A DNA stretch of 64,000 bases from Paenibacillus mucilaginosus 3016 (GCF_000250655.1 NC_016935.1:2808001-2872000); one strand, 5' to 3'. Counted from the first letter of the stretch, positions 44,365 to 53,032 are shown. The notes: generated from the sequence alone by a model not told the origin. Made by a program: numbers and translations.

Positions 44365-45958
44365 TGATTACCCGGTGCTGGAATTCCTGGCGAATACCAT
44401 CCCGTGGGAGAAGCTCGGGCTGACGCTGACGGGCACCTATGAGAACGGGGCGGTGGCGCTGGAGGCGGCGCAGAAGATGATGCCCGATATTGTGGTGACG
44501 GACATCGGCATGCCGCGCATGAACGGCCTGGAGCTGATCCGGGCTCTGAAGGAGCTTGAGCCGAGGACGCGCTTCGCCATTCTTTCCTGCCACAGCGAGT
44601 TCCATTATGCCCAGCAGGCGATGAAGCTGAGCGTACAGGATTACCTCGTGAAGGATACGCTCGATCCGGAAGACATGGAGAAGCTGCTCGCCCAGTTCAA
44701 GGCCTCTCTGGATGAGGAGACGAAGGGGGTTGAGCGGCAGAACCGGATGCGGCAGATGATCGACCGCAACCGGGAGCGGCATAAGGAGACCTTCCTCCGC
44801 GGGACGATTCACGAGCCGATCCTGGACGGGCAGGCCTGGCTCCAGGAGGCGGAGGCGTTCGGGCTGAGGCTGCAGGATCGGGTGTGTCTGCCGGTGGCAT
44901 GCTATATCGATGACCAGCGCCTGGCGCGGCAGCGGTTCGTTACCGATGACGTGCTGCGCTTCGCCGTCAATAATATTCTCGAAGAAATTCTCGGGGCCGA
45001 TGAGCGGGGCGCGGTGAACTTCACCTATGACGTGCTCCGTTCCTTCATTCTCATCCCCGCGCCGGGCGGGATCAAAACCAACCCGTACGACGAGGCGGTC
45101 AAGCTGCTGGCCAGGGTGCAGTCGACGGTCTATGCGGCGCTCAAGCTCAAGCTGTCCTTCATCATCGGTCGGACCTGCGGGGAGCCCTCCGGACTGAAGC
45201 AGGAGCTGACCGGGCTGCTCGGCGCGTCGGGCCAGCGCTTCTATATGCGGCAGCAGTCGATGGAGAAGCGGGAGCAGATGACCTTCTCCGAGGCGGACCT
45301 GTTCTCCTGCTACGATGAGGCGGCCAGCGGCTTCCGCGGGGTCCTCCTAGAGGGCGGCGCGGCCACGGTGCAGCCGGTTCTGGCCTATTGGACGGGGTAC
45401 CTGCGGGCGGAGAAGTTTCGTCCGGAGACGGTCAAGGATTGGGTGCTGAAGCTGGTGCTGGATCTCAAGCTGAAGCTGCAGTCGATGCAGCTGTTCCGCA
45501 ACCATTATTCGGTGGAGATCCTGCACAAGGAGCTCCTGGAGATGGATACGCTCGATGAGATCGAAGCCTGGGTGAACGGCTTCTTCGAATCCTCGCTTAC
45601 CGCCGCCCGGGACGCCAAGGTGCTCAGCAAGCGGACGGAGGTGCTCGATGCCTGCCACTATGTCTCGCAGCACCTGAACCGCAAGATCTCCCTCGACGAG
45701 GTGGCCGAGCACCTGTACATGAACCCGAGCTATTTCAGCCGGCTGTTCAAGAAGGAAACCGGGGAGACGTTCATCGAGTTCGTGAACCGGGCCAAGGTCA
45801 ACCGGGCGAAGGAGCTGCTCGACGGCACGAACCTGTCCGTGGCGAAGATCTGCGAGGCGCTCGGCTACGACAACCACAGCTATTTCATCAAAATGTTCAA
45901 GGCGGCGGCAGGCGTCACACCGCAGGAATACCGGGGAACGGCACCGGTCAAGGCCTAG
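44339..45958 (+). CDS. Response regulator, REC plus AraC DNA-binding domain; probable master regulator of the 42-56 kb locus
   Basis: 539 residues. ATG 44339 lies behind AGGAGGCGGAG and overlaps the kinase gene. The receiver has D8/D9, phospho-acceptor D55 (DIVVTDIGMPRMNG) and K105 (YLVKDTL). The C-terminal AraC domain (about 425-535) includes EVAEHLYMNPSYFSRLFKKE and GYDNHSYFIKMFKAAAGVTP. It is the closest AraC-type regulator to four promoters that share 21-bp-spaced boxes (P1-P4), and it sits behind P1 itself. That makes it the best candidate for the factor that binds them. Confidence 0.93.
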   Translation: MYKVMLVDDDYPVLEFLANTIPWEKLGLTLTGTYENGAVALEAAQKMMPDIVVTDIGMPRMNGLELIRALKELEPRTRFAILSCHSEFHYAQQAMKLSVQDYLVKDTLDPEDMEKLLAQFKASLDEETKGVERQNRMRQMIDRNRERHKETFLRGTIHEPILDGQAWLQEAEAFGLRLQDRVCLPVACYIDDQRLARQRFVTDDVLRFAVNNILEEILGADERGAVNFTYDVLRSFILIPAPGGIKTNPYDEAVKLLARVQSTVYAALKLKLSFIIGRTCGEPSGLKQELTGLLGASGQRFYMRQQSMEKREQMTFSEADLFSCYDEAASGFRGVLLEGGAATVQPVLAYWTGYLRAEKFRPETVKDWVLKLVLDLKLKLQSMQLFRNHYSVEILHKELLEMDTLDEIEAWVNGFFESSLTAARDAKVLSKRTEVLDACHYVSQHLNRKISLDEVAEHLYMNPSYFSRLFKKETGETFIEFVNRAKVNRAKELLDGTNLSVAKICEALGYDNHSYFIKMFKAAAGVTPQEYRGTAPVKA

Positions 45959-45967
45959 CGGCGGATA

Positions 45968-46031
45968 GTCAAAATACCGGCAGGAGAAGTCAATATAGCG
46001 TGATTCCTCCGCGGTGCCGGCTTGCTATAAT
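45968..46031 (+). promoter_or_regulatory. Regulon promoter P2
   Basis: Box 1 GTCAAAATACCGGCA (45968-45982), box 2 GTCAATATAGCGTGA (45989-46003), 21 bp apart. TATAAT at 46026-46031 begins 37 bp after the start of box 2. There is no -35. It starts 9 bp after the regulator stop codon and drives the binding-protein / GH88 pair. Confidence 0.75.
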
Positions 46032-46083
46032 GAGCGGGTGTGCCGGGGCCCGCGCTCCGGCTGCACCCGCCGAAGGGGCGTAT

Positions 46084-47457
46084 ATGACAACAACAGCATG
46101 GATGAGACGGATGCGGTGTGTGAGCGCTGGGGCTGTGTTGTGCCTGCTGGCCGGCTGCATGCCCGGAGGCGGCACGGACACGGAGAGCGGGGGGGGGCCG
46201 GGGCGGGAGCCGGTGACGATTGCCTTCCACACCTTTGGAAGCGAAGAGCAGCAGGCCTGGGGCCGGGTGATCTCCTCCTTCGAGGCCAGGCACCCGGACA
46301 TCCGCGTGAAGCTGGTGAATCTGAGCGAGAACGGGGACACCCAGGAATACGCGAAGCGGCTGGATCTCGCGGCCGCTTCCGGCGAGGAGATGGACGTGCT
46401 CATGTTCAGCGAGCCCGCCATGTATGCCCAGCGGGTCGCTCTGGGCATGGCCGCGCCGCTGGATGAATACATCCGGAGGGAAGGCTACCGGGTCAGCGAG
46501 GAATACAAGGTGGACACGCAGCTCGGCGGGAAGGTGTATGCGCTGCCCGGCAAGTTCAATCCCTGGTATGTCCTGCTGAATAAGGACCATCTGGACGAAA
46601 CGGGTCTGAAGGTGCCGACCGACTGGACGTGGGATGAGTTCATGGACTACGCCGGGAAGCTGACCCGCCCCGGTGCGGGCGGGCGCTACGGCACCTATCT
46701 GCACGGGCCGCGGGGAGACGGCTGGGCGGAGTTCACCCGGCTCGCGATGGCGAACCAGCCGGAGAATCCGGATTATCTGCGGGCGGACGGCACGTCCAAT
46801 CTGGACAGTCCGCTGTTCCGCCGGTCCATCGAGATCCGCTACCGGATGGAGAAGCTCGACCGGTCGGCAACGCCCTATATCGATGCCATTGCGAGGAAGC
46901 TGCACTACCGCACCGAGTTCTTCAGCGGAGCGGCCAGCATGATCGTGATCGGCTCCTGGATGAACCCCGAGATCGGAGGAACGGAGGCGTTCCCGCTCAA
47001 GTTTCATGTCGCTGCCGCCCCGTACCCCCGCAATCAGGCGTCGGACCCGGGAGGCTATACGATCGTCACGACGGACTTCATGGCCGTGGCGGCGGCTTCG
47101 AAGCACAAGGAGCAGGCGTACCGGTTCATCCGTTATTACACGACCGAGGGGATGCTCGAGCAGGGGAAGTATATTCCCTCGTGGACGGGGGTGGACAGCG
47201 GGACGCTGGAGCGGATCATTGAGCGGACCGCAGCGGGAAGCCGGTCGCCGGAGCTCGTCGACACGGCTTCCCTGAAGGCCGTGCTGGCGGAGGCCAAAGC
47301 GCCGAAGCTCGTGACGCCCGCCCCGTTTCAGGCGGATGTATACCGGGTGGTCAACGAAGAGTTCGAGAAGCTGATGCTGGACCAGATAAGCCTGGACGCC
47401 ATGATCTCGAACGCGCGGATCCGGACGCAGAAGATGATCGATACGAACAGGAAGTGA
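46084..47457 (+). CDS. Sugar-binding lipoprotein (paralogue of the one at 55.2 kb)
   Basis: 457 residues from ATG 46084 (GAAGGGGCG upstream), about 50 bp after the predicted transcription start of P2. The leader ends in the lipobox LLAGC (Cys25). Long stretches match the binding protein at 55.2 kb nearly residue for residue, e.g. LDLAAASGEEMDV and KVYALPGKFNPWYVLLNKDH, so the two are recent duplicates. It precedes the GH88 gene by 50 bp. Ligand by context: unsaturated glucuronyl oligosaccharides. It shows no permease partner of its own and may share the permeases at 53-55 kb. Confidence 0.92.
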   Translation: MTTTAWMRRMRCVSAGAVLCLLAGCMPGGGTDTESGGGPGREPVTIAFHTFGSEEQQAWGRVISSFEARHPDIRVKLVNLSENGDTQEYAKRLDLAAASGEEMDVLMFSEPAMYAQRVALGMAAPLDEYIRREGYRVSEEYKVDTQLGGKVYALPGKFNPWYVLLNKDHLDETGLKVPTDWTWDEFMDYAGKLTRPGAGGRYGTYLHGPRGDGWAEFTRLAMANQPENPDYLRADGTSNLDSPLFRRSIEIRYRMEKLDRSATPYIDAIARKLHYRTEFFSGAASMIVIGSWMNPEIGGTEAFPLKFHVAAAPYPRNQASDPGGYTIVTTDFMAVAAASKHKEQAYRFIRYYTTEGMLEQGKYIPSWTGVDSGTLERIIERTAAGSRSPELVDTASLKAVLAEAKAPKLVTPAPFQADVYRVVNEEFEKLMLDQISLDAMISNARIRTQKMIDTNRK

Positions 47458-47506
47458 GCATGGCTAAAGGCCGGCAGCAGCTGCCGGCGAATAGGGGGAT
47501 GAGGAC

Positions 47507-48643
47507 ATGAACGGGACGAAGAGTCAGCCGGATTGGGTACGGGAGGCGTGGAGCCGGACGACGGCCAAGGTTACAAGAATCAGCGGCCGCATCGGGGACC
47601 GGTTCCCGCATGCCTCCGTACAGGGGGAGTACAAGCTGGAGCCGCCTTACTGGTGGACGGCCGGGTTCTGGCCGGGCCTGCTGTGGCTCGTCTACCGCGA
47701 GACGAAGAACGAGGCGCTCCGGGAGCTCGCGGAATCATGCGAGCGGCAGCTGGATCAGGTGATCACCGATTATTACAAGCTCGACCACGATATCGGCTTC
47801 ATGTGGACGCTGACCAGCGTAGCCCGGCATAAGCTGCTCGGCGCCGAGGATTCGAAGCGCCGCGCGCTTCTGGCCGCGAATCTGCTCGCGGCGCGGTTCA
47901 ACGTACAGGGCGGCTACATCCGCGCCTGGAATCCGTGGCGCGAAGGCGAGCAGAATGCGGGCTGGGCGATCATCGACTGCATGATGAATCTGCCGCTGCT
48001 TCATTGGGCCTCGGCCGTGACGGGGGACCCGCGCTACAAGCATACGGCCGTCCGGCATGCGGACATGGCCGTGGAGCACTTCATCCGGCCGGACGGGTCG
48101 GTCAATCATATCGTGATCTTCGACCCGGAGACCGGGGAGAAGGTCGAGGTGAACGGCGGGCAGGGCTACGGCCCGGATTCGGCGTGGAGCCGGGGAACCG
48201 CCTGGGCCATCTACGGGATGAGCCTCAGCTATCACTACACACAGGATGAGAAGTACCTGCATGCGGCCAAGCGCGCAGCGCACTTCTTCCTGGCGAATCT
48301 GCCGGAGGACAGCGTGCCGCACTGGGATTTCCGCCTGCCGGAGGGCGTCCCCGCTTACCGCGATTCTTCGGCTGGCGCCTGCGCGGCCTGCGGCTTGCTG
48401 CTGCTTGCCGAGCAGGTGGACGGCCGGGAGTCGGCGCTGTACCGCTCGGCGGGGGAGCGCATCCTGCATTCGCTGTACGTGAATTACGGCGCTTGGGACA
48501 ACGAGGAAGAAGAGGGCCTGATCCTGCACGGCACATCCCACTTCCCTGAAGGGAAGAACATCGATGTGCCGCTGATCTACGGCGATTATTATTTCGCCGA
48601 AGGCCTGGCGCGGCTGGCGGGTTACCGCGAGCTGTTCTGGTAA
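47507..48643 (+). CDS. Unsaturated glucuronyl hydrolase, GH88
   Basis: 378 residues, no signal peptide, cytoplasmic (alpha/alpha)6 enzyme. ATG 47507 follows AGGGGGATGAGG. Family landmarks are PPYWWTAGFWPGLLWLVY, KLDHDIGFMW, AIIDCMMNLPLLHWAS, RHADMAVEHFIRPDGS and QGYGPDSAWSRGTAWAIYG. The two probable catalytic Asp are D95 and D157; their spacing matches the D88/D149 pair of the Bacillus sp. GL1 enzyme within one residue (from memory). It removes the 4,5-unsaturated uronic acid left by polysaccharide lyases on oligosaccharides of glycosaminoglycan, gellan or xanthan type. No lyase gene is in the window. Confidence 0.9.
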   Translation: MNGTKSQPDWVREAWSRTTAKVTRISGRIGDRFPHASVQGEYKLEPPYWWTAGFWPGLLWLVYRETKNEALRELAESCERQLDQVITDYYKLDHDIGFMWTLTSVARHKLLGAEDSKRRALLAANLLAARFNVQGGYIRAWNPWREGEQNAGWAIIDCMMNLPLLHWASAVTGDPRYKHTAVRHADMAVEHFIRPDGSVNHIVIFDPETGEKVEVNGGQGYGPDSAWSRGTAWAIYGMSLSYHYTQDEKYLHAAKRAAHFFLANLPEDSVPHWDFRLPEGVPAYRDSSAGACAACGLLLLAEQVDGRESALYRSAGERILHSLYVNYGAWDNEEEEGLILHGTSHFPEGKNIDVPLIYGDYYFAEGLARLAGYRELFW

Positions 48644-48672
48644 TCCTGTGTAAGCCTGACCCGAAGGAGAAG

Positions 48673-48708
48673 GCCCTGCATCCCGGAGCGGATGCAGGGC
48701 TTTTTTTT
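48673..48708 (+). terminator. Rho-independent terminator
   Basis: GCCCTGCATC (48673-48682), loop, GATGCAGGGC (48691-48700), then eight T. It ends the binding-protein/GH88 operon. Confidence 0.95.
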
Positions 48709-48732
48709 GACACATTATAGAATTGAATAAAT

Positions 48733-49060
48733 TTCGGGGCTCGATTCTTCTGGCGCGCAAGCTGTCTATGGAAATAGCGGAAGTACGGTGCGCTATTCCC
48801 ACTATTCGGGGGTACCCGTCAGAGATAAAGGAACTCAGATGCGCTATTGTAAGGATGGGCGCGGTTTCCGTACCCGTTTTCTCCTTATAAGGCATTTGAG
48901 TTCCGCTATGTTCCGGGAAATGACGGGAAATCCCTCAATAAGATACCTCGCTTCCGCTATTTTAAAACGAACGTTGGGGCGCCGTGCCGAAACGATCGGT
49001 CACCGGAAGCGGAGGCTGAACCGCATACCTTCCGGCTCGAACTGCAGGTAACGGATCGCA
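48733..49060. repeat. Dispersed intergenic repeat, copy B
   Basis: Partner of 38531-38860, in the same orientation, about 328 bp. It starts TTCGGGGCTCGATTCTTCTG and ends ACGGATCGCA. The best kept blocks are AATAGCGGAAGTACGGTGCG, AAAGGAACTCAGATGCGCTA, AATAAGATACCTC and AAACGATCGGTCACCGGA. It lies immediately after the GH88 terminator, at the left edge of the lysR-aroA-aroC block. Confidence 0.85.
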
Positions 49061-49431
49061 GAGATCTGAGACAAACAGCGGATCAGCTCCGCCTGCAGCA
49101 GCTGCAGACCATCCGGCCGGCAGGCGTACTTCCCGCACCTCTATCCCCGTATGGACTGCGGTGAGATCCGATCAGGTTGAAGAGCAGTCGGCCCGCCGCC
49201 TCCTTGCGGTCCCGGAGAGCAGCAGAGGGGATGGATTTGGGGTGGAACGTTTACGGGCCGCCTATGAAGTCGTGTCCTCCCCCTTAAAAAAATCAAAGGG
49301 GACACGACTTCAAGAAAGGTTGAAACCCCATTCCCATTGCTCCCCGCGCGCCAACGTGTGACCGCCACACAGAGATCTTAAAGGACGCCGACAGGCGTTT
49401 TTCTTGCTCATTGGCGGAAGCCATGAACCCC
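49061..49431. other. Gap between repeat copy B and the LysR gene, with a long imperfect inverted repeat
   Basis: No gene is seen. GAAGTCGTGTCC (49266-49277) and GGACACGACTTC (49300-49311) are perfect inverted copies. They flank CCCCCTT...AAAGGGG around an A run, giving a stem of about 18 bp with one bulge. A small hairpin ACGCC-GACA-GGCGT followed by TTTTTC lies near 49390-49405. Either could end transcription; the first could also be a mobile-element scar. Confidence 0.5.
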
Positions 49432-50346
49432 TCAGGGACCCGTAAGCTTCTCACCAGAGGGCCCTTGCCCGGCGCGAAGCATCCGGACGAAGGCATCCGC
49501 CGCGGCCGACAGCTTCCGGTCCCGCCTGACGGCAAAGCCTATGCTCCGAGGGGGCAGCGGGTCCTCCAGCTTCAGCTCGAAGAGTGTACCTTCCCGAAGC
49601 TCTTCCTGCACGAAAGAGCGGCTGATGAACGCGGCGCCGTAGCCCAGCTTTGCGAACTCCGCCAGCAGATCGATGCTGCCAAGTTCTATGTCCGGCTTCA
49701 CCGTCCGCCCCCTGGCGGCAAACCACATCTCCACGAACACCCTGGTGCTGCTGCCCGGGGATAATAGAATGAGCGGAAGCTCCGCCAGTTCCTCCGCTGA
49801 CAGGGTCCGGCCCGCGAGCTCTCGGTAAGCATCTCCCACCACAAAACAGTCCTCCAGCACTGCGAGCGTCTGGATATGCAGCTGGGGATCGTCCATGGGC
49901 ATATGGACCAGGGCGCAGTCGATCACGCCTTCCTTGAGGCGCTGGGTGATGTCGGGCGTCCGGCCGTGCGACAGACGAATCCGGATGCCCGGATAGCTCC
50001 GGTGGAAGGCGTTCAGCTGAGGCAGCAGCAGATGCTTGATCAGCGAATCGCTCGCCCCGATCCGGATCTCTCCCTCGCTTAACTGCTTCAGGTTTCGGAG
50101 ATGCTTCTGTGCCGAGTCCAGCACGGCGAACGATTGCTCCACGTACTCGAGCAGCGCGCGGCCTTCTTCCGTCAGCTCAACACCCTTGGAGAGCCGGTGG
50201 AACAGGGGCAGCCCCATGGCCTCTTCGAGCTGCTTGATGGCATAGCTTACCGAAGGCTGCGTGATGTGCAGCTCCTGCGCCGCCTTCGTCAGATTCAGAT
50301 GCCGCGCCGTATGCAGAAAAATCCGATACCACTCCAGATTCATCAT
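49432..50346 (-). CDS. LysR-family transcriptional regulator
   Basis: 304 residues from ATG at 50344-50346 (GAGAGGATC upstream on the minus strand). The N-terminal winged helix-turn-helix MMNLEWYRIFLHTARHLNLT, then KAAQELHITQPSVSYAIKQL, is followed by the LysR effector-binding domain (about 90-295: IRIGASDSLIKHLLLPQLNA onward). It is divergent from aroA with about 110 bp between starts, the classical position of a LysR regulator and its target. The effector is unknown; a shikimate-pathway intermediate is only a guess. Confidence 0.93.
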   Translation of the reverse strand: MMNLEWYRIFLHTARHLNLTKAAQELHITQPSVSYAIKQLEEAMGLPLFHRLSKGVELTEEGRALLEYVEQSFAVLDSAQKHLRNLKQLSEGEIRIGASDSLIKHLLLPQLNAFHRSYPGIRIRLSHGRTPDITQRLKEGVIDCALVHMPMDDPQLHIQTLAVLEDCFVVGDAYRELAGRTLSAEELAELPLILLSPGSSTRVFVEMWFAARGRTVKPDIELGSIDLLAEFAKLGYGAAFISRSFVQEELREGTLFELKLEDPLPPRSIGFAVRRDRKLSAAADAFVRMLRAGQGPSGEKLTGP

Positions 50347-50388
50347 TTGATATAGATCCTCTCTATGACAATGTGCCAAAAATCCGAT

Positions 50389-50417
50389 TTCACCTATTTC
50401 AACGTCTTCATTATAAT
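50389..50417 (+). promoter_or_regulatory. Promoter of aroA-aroC
   Basis: TTCACC (50389-50394), 17 bp, TATAAT (50412-50417), 42 bp before the aroA ATG. It lies between the divergent lysR and aroA genes, so LysR could bind here. I did not find a clean T-N11-A palindrome. Confidence 0.6.
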
Positions 50418-50459
50418 CGAGACATAGCGAGAAGACAAAGATAAGAAGAGGTGGCAGGC

Positions 50460-51806
50460 ATGGTCATGGGTCAGCCGGATTTGGAAGCCCGTTCGCCCTG
50501 GTCGGCGAATAACGATAAACCGCAAGTGGAAATCCATCCCCCGGTGGGGGCCGTGAACGGAAGCCTTCGGGTGCCGGGGAGCAAGAGCCTGACGAACCGG
50601 GCGCTGGTCATCGCCGCGTTGGCCGAGGGAAGATCGGCCATCCACGGGATCCTGAAGAGCGATGATTCCTACTGGTGCATGGATGCGTTGAAGAAATTGG
50701 GCGTAGGGGTAACCATCGAAGGGGAGACCGCCTATATCGAGGGCTGCGGCGGGAAATGGCCGAATCCCTCGGGCGAATTGTACGTGGGGGCGGCAGGCAC
50801 GGTCGCGCGCTTCCTGCCGGCAGCCCTGGCCGCCGGCACCGGAGAATGGACGCTCAGAGGAAGCCGGCGGATGAGCGAGAGACCGCTGGCCCCGCTGCTC
50901 CGTGCGCTCACAAGTCTGGGGACCCGGTTCCAGTATGGGGAGAAGGAGCTTTGTCTGCCTCTTACGCTCCAGGCGGACGGCCTGCAGGGCGGTGAGGTGA
51001 CGCTGCCCGGCTCCACGTCCAGCCAGTTTATCAGCGGGCTGCTGCTGGCCGCACCGTATGCCAAGGAACCGCTCACGCTGCGGATCGAGGGCGAAGTGGT
51101 GCAGAGGGATTATGTCCGAATGACGCTCGATACCATGGCGGCATTCGGCATTAGGCCGGAAGTGTCCGCAGACGGTCAATCGATCGCGGTCCCGAGGGGA
51201 TGCTATCAAGCGAGAGCGTTCCAGCTTGAGCCGGACGTCTCCACGTGCGGGTACTTCTGGGCTCTGGCCGCGCTGACAGCGGGCCGGGTGCGCATCGAAG
51301 GGATCGACGCGAAGAACACGACCCAGCCGGATATCGAGATCCTCGAGGTGCTGGAGCGGATGGGATGCACGGTGCTGCGCGGCGGGGATTTCGTTGAAGT
51401 GCAGGGCACGGAGCGGCTCAAGGGCGGGTTCACCATGAGCATGAGGAAGTCGTCGGATCAGACGCTGACGATCGCGGCTCTCGCCCCGTTTGCCGACGGA
51501 CCGATTACGCTGACGGATGCCGCCCATATCCGGCATCATGAATGCGACCGCATCTCCGCCATCTGTGCGGAGCTCAGTAAGCTGGGCATCCGTGTAGACG
51601 AGCATCACGACGGCTTGACGGTCTATCCCGGCCGGCCGGTACCGGCTCTGCTGGATTCGCATGACGACCACCGCATGGCGATGGCCCTGTCCTTGATCGG
51701 GCTGAAGGCCGGCGGTATCCGGATTTCGGACCCGGGTTGCGTGTCGAAGACCTGTCCGGGGTATTTTGACCAGCTGTCCAGGCTTGGGGTAAGGATTGAA
51801 TACTAA
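50460..51806 (+). CDS. aroA: 3-phosphoshikimate 1-carboxyvinyltransferase (EPSP synthase)
   Basis: 448 residues, start ATG 50460 with AAGAGGTGG 6 bp upstream (GTG 50451 in frame is less likely). It transfers the enolpyruvyl group of PEP to shikimate-3-phosphate. Visible motifs are LRVPGSKSLTNRALVIAALA (active-site Lys/Ser), VGAAGTVARFLPA in the place of the usual GNAGT-R loop, PGSTSSQFISGLLLA, and HIRHHECDRISAICAELSKL in the place of RVKETDR. The last two are closer to the HxRxHExDR form seen in actinobacterial-type enzymes (recollection, not a search) than to the common Bacillus form. The active-site Gly of the loop is kept. It is followed by aroC after 17 bp. Confidence 0.9.
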   Translation: MVMGQPDLEARSPWSANNDKPQVEIHPPVGAVNGSLRVPGSKSLTNRALVIAALAEGRSAIHGILKSDDSYWCMDALKKLGVGVTIEGETAYIEGCGGKWPNPSGELYVGAAGTVARFLPAALAAGTGEWTLRGSRRMSERPLAPLLRALTSLGTRFQYGEKELCLPLTLQADGLQGGEVTLPGSTSSQFISGLLLAAPYAKEPLTLRIEGEVVQRDYVRMTLDTMAAFGIRPEVSADGQSIAVPRGCYQARAFQLEPDVSTCGYFWALAALTAGRVRIEGIDAKNTTQPDIEILEVLERMGCTVLRGGDFVEVQGTERLKGGFTMSMRKSSDQTLTIAALAPFADGPITLTDAAHIRHHECDRISAICAELSKLGIRVDEHHDGLTVYPGRPVPALLDSHDDHRMAMALSLIGLKAGGIRISDPGCVSKTCPGYFDQLSRLGVRIEY

Positions 51807-51823
51807 CAGGGAGGCTTAATCAT

Positions 51824-52879
51824 ATGGGAGGCAGTACGTTCGGCGAGCGGTTCAAAATCACGACCTTCGGGGAGTCCCACGGCGCGGCTGTGGGGGTGAT
51901 CGTGGAAGGGGTAACGCCCGGTGTGGAGATTGACGAAGCTTATATTCAGAAGCAAATGGACAGGAGAAAGCCGGGCCAATCGTCCGTGACCACCCCGCGC
52001 AAGGAATACGATATCGTCCAGATCCAATCCGGCGTCTTCGAGGGCAAAACCACCGGAACGCCGCTCATGGTCATTCTCTATAACCACGATATGAAGCCGG
52101 AGGCTTACAGCGACATCCAGCATGCGTTTCGTCCCGGGCACGCGGATTATACTTACCTGCAGAAATACGGCATCCGCGATCACCGGGGCAGCGGGCGGGC
52201 ATCGGGAAGAGAAACCGCGGCCCGTGTGGCCGGAGGCGCCGTAGCCCGGAAGCTGCTTGAGAGAAGAGGCGTGCAGGTGCTGGCTTATACCCGGGAGATC
52301 GGAGGGATTGCGTGCCGCTCGTTCCAGGAGGAAGTCATCGAGGAGAACGCGGTCCGCGCCTGCGATCCCGAGGCGGCAGCCCGGATGATCGAGCGGATCG
52401 AGGAGCTGGCCCGGCGCGGTGACAGCTGCGGAGGGATCGTGGAGTGCCGCATCCGGGGGGTTCAGCCGGGGCTCGGGGAGCCGGTCTTCGATAAGCTGGA
52501 TGCCGAGCTGGCCAAGGCGATGCTGTCGATCGGCGCGGTCAAAGGAATTGAGTTCGGCGCCGGCTTCGCCGCGGCCTCGATGCTCGGAAGCGAGCACAAC
52601 GACGGGATGAGTGCCGACGGCTTCCTCAGCAACCACGCGGGCGGCATCCTGGGCGGGATCAGCACCGGAGAGGAGATCGTCTTCCGGATCAGCGTCAAGC
52701 CGACATCGTCGATCTCGGTCTCCCAGCGGACGGTCAATGTCCGGGGCGAGGAGCAGGAGATCCGGACCGAAGGCAGGCATGATCCGTGCATCTGCCCAAG
52801 AATCGTGCCCGTCGTGGAAGCGATGGCCTGCCTGGTCGTGGAGGATCATTACAAGCGGCAGGCCGCCCTGCTCGGCTAA
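51824..52879 (+). CDS. aroC: Chorismate synthase
   Basis: 351 residues behind ACAGGGAGG. It converts EPSP to chorismate with reduced FMN. All signatures are present: FGESHGAAVGVIVEGVTPG, KYGIRDHRGSGRASGRETAA, EFGAGFAAASMLGSEHND, and GRHDPCICPRIVPVVEAMA near the end. Normal length. With aroA it makes a two-gene unit for the last two steps to chorismate. No other aromatic genes are nearby. Confidence 0.96.
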   Translation: MGGSTFGERFKITTFGESHGAAVGVIVEGVTPGVEIDEAYIQKQMDRRKPGQSSVTTPRKEYDIVQIQSGVFEGKTTGTPLMVILYNHDMKPEAYSDIQHAFRPGHADYTYLQKYGIRDHRGSGRASGRETAARVAGGAVARKLLERRGVQVLAYTREIGGIACRSFQEEVIEENAVRACDPEAAARMIERIEELARRGDSCGGIVECRIRGVQPGLGEPVFDKLDAELAKAMLSIGAVKGIEFGAGFAAASMLGSEHNDGMSADGFLSNHAGGILGGISTGEEIVFRISVKPTSSISVSQRTVNVRGEEQEIRTEGRHDPCICPRIVPVVEAMACLVVEDHYKRQAALLG

Positions 52880-52896
52880 TCGCATAGTGCATCAGA

Positions 52897-52936
52897 AGCG
52901 TCTCTTTCGGACCCGGTCCGGAAGAGGCTTTTTTGC
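52897..52936 (+). terminator. Rho-independent terminator of aroA-aroC
   Basis: GCGTCTCTTTCGGAC pairs with GTCCGGAAGAGGC (wobble and one mismatch), followed by TTTTTTGC. Confidence 0.9.
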
Positions 52937-52968
52937 TTTATCAGAAAGGATGACTCGCTTAACGAAAA

Positions 52969-53032
52969 GTCAAGATAGCCTCCGAACCTATCAAAATAAC
53001 GTTATGGTTGCCCCTCCCGTACTTCTTATAAT
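52969..53032 (+). promoter_or_regulatory. Regulon promoter P3
   Basis: Box 1 GTCAAGATAGCCTCC (52969-52983), box 2 ATCAAAATAACGTTA (52990-53004), 21 bp apart. TATAAT at 53027-53032 begins 37 bp after the start of box 2, with no -35. It drives the permease pair and is 50 kb-scale evidence that the permeases belong with the kinase-regulator pair despite the aroA-aroC block between them. Confidence 0.75.
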
